NCBI GenBank assembly: GCA_029248525.1
Contig: JAQWJE010000057.1
Span: forward strand, 1 to 64,000
Length of the DNA: 64,000 bases
Reading direction: 5' to 3'
Origin: Candidatus Binatia bacterium
GTDB taxonomy: Bacteria; Desulfobacterota; Binatia; UBA12015
Positions 60,365-64,000 of this stretch are shown in pieces. Within the stretch, counting starts at the first letter, position 1. Each line of letters starts with the position of its first letter. Both the position numbers and the translations under genes were made by a program. Under the pieces are notes generated by a model, which saw only the letters and a program-made list of their open reading frames with translations, was not told the DNA's origin and searched no databases.

Positions 60365-61824
60365 CAACCGCCGGCCGCCGCGTGCATGGTCTTGGCGGCG
60401 AGAGGCTTCGCGGTACCAGCTGCTGTTTCGAGAGCTTCGAAACTTTTCTCGATAGTCTGTGACAAATGATCGAGGTCGGGGACTTGATCTCGATCGCCCG
60501 TCAGGCCGATTTGCAGGCGGTCGACGTAGCGGAAGATGGCGATACCGATTCCCTGTCCTTCAAATAGTGGGAGGTGGGGGTGCGCTGCGGCGAGAGGAGC
60601 TCCCGCCATATAGAGAGGCGTTGCCGGTCCCGGAACGTTGGTAATCACCAGATTGAAAGGATGGAGGTTGCTGAGCACGCGCACCAGACGGTGCATGATT
60701 CCTGCGTTGGCCCATTCGGCTGCCTGAGTCAGGACTTCGCCGCCCAGAGCGGATTGGCTGCTCTTGTGGATCAGCGTCTGCGCGTGCACGCGGCGGAGCG
60801 TCTCTTTAGGATTCGTACAGTCCAGCGGAAGGTCGACCATCCAGCACGATGCCTGATTCCCGAGCACGGTCGAGGCGTCGGGTGCCCGGCGGTTTACCGG
60901 GACCACCGTGCGAACGATTTTTCCGCTGTCGAGTTGCCCGCGGCCCAGAAGGAATTCACGGAATCCCCCGGCCAGTGCAGCTAAAGTCACGTCATTGACG
61001 GTCCCACCGAGGGAGGCTCCGACGGCCTTGATGCGTGCGAGTTCGAGCGAGAGCCATTCGACTTTGCGGTTTGGCCCGATCGGTTGGTTGAAGCTCATCG
61101 AACTGGCCAAAGGCAGTCCTCGTCGGGTGAAGGCGAGGAGTCCCGTTGCTCGCTCCTGCAGGGCTTTGCGCGAACTCGCCGGGTCAGTGAGCGCGTTGAC
61201 CAGAGTTTCGCCCGCCGACTGGATCATGCCCTGTCGGCGTTGCACTGCCAGCTGAAGGAGCTGCGTTTCGCTTGGCTCCGGTCGCGGGACCCATCCTTCG
61301 TCGACACCCGAGGGCTCCACGGGGCTGGTTGAAAGCAGGGCGTGGAGCAGGGACAAGCCCCCGACGCCGTCAACCATGCAATGATGTACTTTACAGATGG
61401 CCGCAAATTGCTCGTCGGCCAATCCTTCAACGATCCAGATCTCCCAAAGGGGGCGATTCCGATTGAGAGGGCGCTCGAGAAGGTCGCCGCAGAGCCTCCT
61501 CAGGCTTTCCTGATTGCCGGGCTTCGGGATCGACGTGTGACGCACGTGATTGTCGAGATTGAAATTGCCGTCGTCGACCCAGAGATGGTCGCCGGTCAAT
61601 GGAATCTTGCGAATTTTCTGCCGGTAGCGGGGCATGCGAGACAGGCGCGCCTGAATGTGTCGCCGGATCTTGGTCATGTCGACGCCACCGCCGGGGCCAC
61701 GCAGCGGACCTTCCTGAAAGACGAGGGTCAGACCGACATGCATGGGGGCATTGACTGTCTCAAATGAAAGAAATGCTGCGTCGAGTCTCGATAGACCCTC
61801 GTAGCCCGAACCAACCGCCATCAT
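60364..61824 (-). CDS. Wax ester synthase / diacylglycerol acyltransferase (WS/DGAT)
   Basis: This 486-aa acyltransferase makes storage lipids by moving acyl groups from acyl-CoA to fatty alcohols or diacylglycerol. The active-site motif HHCMVDG is at 147-153 with the catalytic second His. The downstream blocks NDVTLAALAG, and ITNVPGP near the C-terminus, are hallmarks of the family. ATG 61824 is chosen, with another ATG directly after; the longer reading has no family character. It is cotranscribed with the PlsC-like gene upstream and the lipoprotein gene downstream. Storage of triacylglycerol or wax esters is likely. Confidence 0.93.
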   Translation of the reverse strand: MMAVGSGYEGLSRLDAAFLSFETVNAPMHVGLTLVFQEGPLRGPGGGVDMTKIRRHIQARLSRMPRYRQKIRKIPLTGDHLWVDDGNFNLDNHVRHTSIPKPGNQESLRRLCGDLLERPLNRNRPLWEIWIVEGLADEQFAAICKVHHCMVDGVGGLSLLHALLSTSPVEPSGVDEGWVPRPEPSETQLLQLAVQRRQGMIQSAGETLVNALTDPASSRKALQERATGLLAFTRRGLPLASSMSFNQPIGPNRKVEWLSLELARIKAVGASLGGTVNDVTLAALAGGFREFLLGRGQLDSGKIVRTVVPVNRRAPDASTVLGNQASCWMVDLPLDCTNPKETLRRVHAQTLIHKSSQSALGGEVLTQAAEWANAGIMHRLVRVLSNLHPFNLVITNVPGPATPLYMAGAPLAAAHPHLPLFEGQGIGIAIFRYVDRLQIGLTGDRDQVPDLDHLSQTIEKSFEALETAAGTAKPLAAKTMHAAAGG

Positions 61825-61956
61825 CCGCCTCGTCCCCGTTCTTCGGTCACGTTTTCGAATCGCTGCCCCAGGCGCCATGTCGCCGCGACCGTTCAGCTCG
61901 GAGAGACTATCGATCTGCCAGGAAGCTTGCAAACCAGAGGACGCGTGGCGGGCTCT

Positions 61957-62949
61957 TCAGCTGAAGATGCCGACGCGCCGCTCGAGTCCGTCGCGCAGCA
62001 TGGTGCGGAGCCGTGCCTTGACGATGTTTACCTTCTCCTCGATGACGTGGTCCTCATCGTTGGCGTTGCCTTCGAAGATCAGCGGCTCGCCGAATTCCAC
62101 ATGATACCGAACGGGCAGGGGCACCGGAGTGAGGACCATGGGGAAGGCGGGCATGCCGAGAATTCCTGCCAAACTCTCGAGGTTCCCCAGAGACGGGGCT
62201 TGCTCCTCGGATCCTACTGTTGCGACAGGCACGATGGGGGTCCCCGTCTGCAGTGCGAGGCGTAAAAACCCCAAACCGAAGTCCTGGAGTTGGTAGCGCT
62301 CGGAAAACCCCTTGTTCATGCCGCGCACCCCCTCCGGAAAGGCGAGCACGGCTTCGCCGTGCTCAAGCAGATCGACGCAGTTTTTTGGGGTGCCGACAAC
62401 GCTCCCGAAGCGAACCATCAAAATATTCAGCCAGGGGAGTCGAGAGAGCCAATATTCCCCCATGCCGCGAACGATGCGGGGCGGGTTTCCTTCCATCAGG
62501 CAGGCTGTCGCGATCATGGCCGCATCGATTGCGATTTGCCCGGCATGGTTGCCGATGAGGAGAACGCGCCCTGCGGGCAGATTCTCGATCCCGCGGGTCT
62601 GGACCCGAAAATAGTAGCGGTAGAGAAGTGCGCTTGTGAAAAAGCAGCGGCGGGCGGTTTCCTTCTCGAACCCCCAGGGGTCAAAACCGAAGTCGTTGGT
62701 TGCCAGCGGGGCGGCATCGATTTTCGTGGCGATCTCGGTATCGAGGTCGCGGAGGAGTTCGGGGGCCAGATGCTGTGTCGCCGCGCTCGCGACCACCTGC
62801 CCGAACTCCTGCAACCTTTGCCAGAGACTTTGCCCCGAGGGTGTGGCCCGAACGGCATCGGCGTCGACGGATCTCTGCCGTGGTCCGGGTCCGCTGGCCC
62901 CGGGCCGTTTCCGACGGGGTGCAGAAGTGATGTTACGAATTTCCGCCAT
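61957..62949 (-). CDS. PlsC-type lysophospholipid/glycerol acyltransferase
   Basis: This 330-aa membrane-associated acyltransferase has a variant of the first PlsC block (IGNHAGQIAIDAAM, around residues 129-142), a PlsC-like FPEGVRG near 199-205 in place of FPEGTRS, and TGTPIVPVATVGSE near 234-247. It may acylate lysophosphatidate or another glycerolipid to feed WS/DGAT. In the first block the His and Asp are further apart than the common HxxxxD, a feature of some DAGAT-like relatives. It sits 14 bp after the SDR gene and 132 bp before the WS/DGAT gene. Confidence 0.85.
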   Translation of the reverse strand: MAEIRNITSAPRRKRPGASGPGPRQRSVDADAVRATPSGQSLWQRLQEFGQVVASAATQHLAPELLRDLDTEIATKIDAAPLATNDFGFDPWGFEKETARRCFFTSALLYRYYFRVQTRGIENLPAGRVLLIGNHAGQIAIDAAMIATACLMEGNPPRIVRGMGEYWLSRLPWLNILMVRFGSVVGTPKNCVDLLEHGEAVLAFPEGVRGMNKGFSERYQLQDFGLGFLRLALQTGTPIVPVATVGSEEQAPSLGNLESLAGILGMPAFPMVLTPVPLPVRYHVEFGEPLIFEGNANDEDHVIEEKVNIVKARLRTMLRDGLERRVGIFS

Positions 62950-62963
62950 GGGATCTGGTGGTT

Positions 62964-63878
62964 TCAGGGTCGCACGGAGCGCAGAGTTTCGCCAAGCGAG
63001 CGTTGCGCCAAAAAGCCTGTCGCCTCTCGAAACCGCCTTCCGTCGATCGTGCAGGGGTATTTGATGAAGTCCACGGCATCGGCAGGGAAGGGAAAGAGGC
63101 CCCAGCGGAAAAGATTGCGCAGCAAGACTCGCGTTGGAGTTTCCGGCACAGGCAGGGCCGTGCCCCCGCTCTCGCGAATGGCGGTCGAGATCGGGACGGC
63201 TCCGGGGCCCACGATGTTGAATACCCCCCGGACTCCGGTATCGATGGCTTTTTGGATCGCCTCGGCGACATCAAGTTCGTGAATGAATTGAACCAGCGGG
63301 TCGAAACCGATCAGCTTTGGCGATGGATTCAGCCGAAGATAGGTGGCAATCGAGCTATGAGTGCGGGGGCCGAGGGTGCTGGCGGGCCGCAACACCGCCG
63401 TGCGAATTTCGGGGTAGCGCCACAGGAAATTGGTCGCGATCGCATCCATCTCGGCGATGTCCCGGATTTCGGGATAGTGACGGCTGACATTCAGTGTCGT
63501 CTCTTCGTCCATATAGAATGGATTGCGGGGGAGTGCGCCGTAGACATAGGAACTGGTGAGGATGATGATGTTCGACGTGCCGTAGGCGGCTGCGGCTTCA
63601 ATGACTCTCTTGGTTCCGCCGACGTTCACATCATGCCGCAGGGCGGGATCAAAATTATGGCGCTCCAGCCCCAGATGGACAACGATATCGGGTCTCTCGC
63701 GCCGGAAGACGTCTTCCACCTTCTTCTTGCGCAGGTCGGCGGTGATCATCGTGAATTGGGGGGGGTGCCCCACCCAGGGTGTGTGGTCGACTCCCACGAC
63801 CGACATGTTCTTGCCGAGACGCTCTGCAACGAGTCGGCCCAGACCGCCCGCGATGCCGGTGATGAGCACTTTCTGCAC
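62964..63878 (-). CDS. NAD-dependent epimerase/dehydratase-like SDR with variant active site
   Basis: This 304-aa extended SDR has the cofactor loop TGIAGGLGR near residues 7-15 and family strands (DIVVHLG, ILTSSYVYG, AVLRPASTLG). The expected catalytic Y-x-x-x-K is not found: the region after SSYVYG reads RHYPEIRDIAEMDA, with Arg, Asp or Glu in place of Lys. It may bind NAD(P) without the standard chemistry, or use another base. It heads the lipid cluster (SDR, PlsC-like, WS/DGAT, lipoprotein). Relatives with this context are common in lipid-storing bacteria, but the substrate is unknown. Confidence 0.8.
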   Translation of the reverse strand: MQKVLITGIAGGLGRLVAERLGKNMSVVGVDHTPWVGHPPQFTMITADLRKKKVEDVFRRERPDIVVHLGLERHNFDPALRHDVNVGGTKRVIEAAAAYGTSNIIILTSSYVYGALPRNPFYMDEETTLNVSRHYPEIRDIAEMDAIATNFLWRYPEIRTAVLRPASTLGPRTHSSIATYLRLNPSPKLIGFDPLVQFIHELDVAEAIQKAIDTGVRGVFNIVGPGAVPISTAIRESGGTALPVPETPTRVLLRNLFRWGLFPFPADAVDFIKYPCTIDGRRFREATGFLAQRSLGETLRSVRP

Positions 63879-63925
63879 CCCCCCTGTCTATCTCACCCAA
63901 AGTCCCCGTGGTAGGGTTCTTCAGC

Positions 63926-64000
63926 GTGGCCGATAAATTGGAAAATAGTCGTTTCCCGATTCGAACGATTTTGCTGGCGCTTGCCGCCATCGCCGTCGCG
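63926..64000 (+). CDS. Start of a gene running off the right edge
   Basis: A GTG at 63926 opens a frame to the window end. The 25 visible residues are a short charged N-terminus (ADKLENSRFPIR) followed by a hydrophobic helix (TILLALAAIAVA), as in a membrane-anchored or exported protein. TAGGG lies about ten bases upstream. It is divergent from the SDR gene. The family cannot be told. Confidence 0.5.
   Translation, partial: MADKLENSRFPIRTILLALAAIAVA

Noticed and set aside
1-64000. tRNA genes, rRNA, CRISPR arrays or insertion sequences
   Set aside because: No cloverleaf-like TTCGA arms in non-coding gaps, no regularly spaced repeats and no transposase motifs were found on reading both strands.

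Overview
The window looks like chromosomal DNA from an uncultured Gram-negative bacterium with moderately high G+C content. Lipoprotein signals, a signal peptidase II gene and envelope glycosyltransferases point to an outer-membrane organism. The mix of a wax-ester synthase, cytochrome P450, phosphotransferase, amidohydrolase, hydantoinase pair and HemQ fits deltaproteobacterial or Myxococcota/Binatota-like genomes, but no rRNA is present and this placement is inference. I saw no tRNA, rRNA, CRISPR array, insertion sequence or phage gene. Genes are dense, and at least twelve neighbouring pairs share stop/start codons (ATGA, GTGA, TTGA or TGATG), so translational coupling is a general habit here. 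Several starts are TTG or GTG.

Layout. 0-7 kb: a secreted SGNH hydrolase behind hisS, a K+ channel with a zinc-ribbon tail, an amidohydrolase and a lipoprotein serine hydrolase. 7-17 kb: hyuA-hyuB, a lipoprotein S41 protease, a phosphotransferase with an altered catalytic loop coupled to mtfA, an SDR, and a Nudix-histidine kinase pair. 17-26 kb: two very large multidomain glycosyltransferases (926 and 1442 aa), a half-size Rossmann-like membrane protein, a glutaredoxin-like protein and a GYF/Yip1 membrane protein, closed by a strong terminator. 26-36 kb: a Zn alcohol dehydrogenase behind two palindromes, lspA, a Tat-type flavin-fold protein, a large membrane protein, a sulfotransferase, then alaS-phoH-ybeY. 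36-45 kb: a GH19 chitinase with a sigma-54 promoter-like site, a P450, thioredoxin-GH20, a secreted esterase, an AcoX-like kinase and prfB with its programmed +1 frameshift.

45.6-53.7 kb holds the most unusual block. Eight minus-strand genes have gaps below 60 bp: a lipoate-ligase-like protein without the expected lysine, a HEAT-repeat protein, a PMT/ArnT-like membrane glycosyltransferase, a 181-aa unknown, a TPR protein, a 91-aa unknown, a LuxE-type acyl-protein synthetase, and a LuxC acyl reductase fused to a class III aminotransferase. No luciferase (luxAB) or thioesterase (luxD) is present. Read in order, the last two genes would turn a fatty acid into an activated acyl group, an aldehyde and then a primary amine. 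This suggests a fatty-amine or aminolipid pathway rather than bioluminescence.

53.8-64 kb: hemQ and rnhA, small membrane and monooxygenase-fold proteins, a B12-binding radical SAM protein, a Ca2+/Na+ antiporter, and a four-gene lipid cluster (variant SDR, PlsC-like acyltransferase, WS/DGAT, DUF4185-like lipoprotein).
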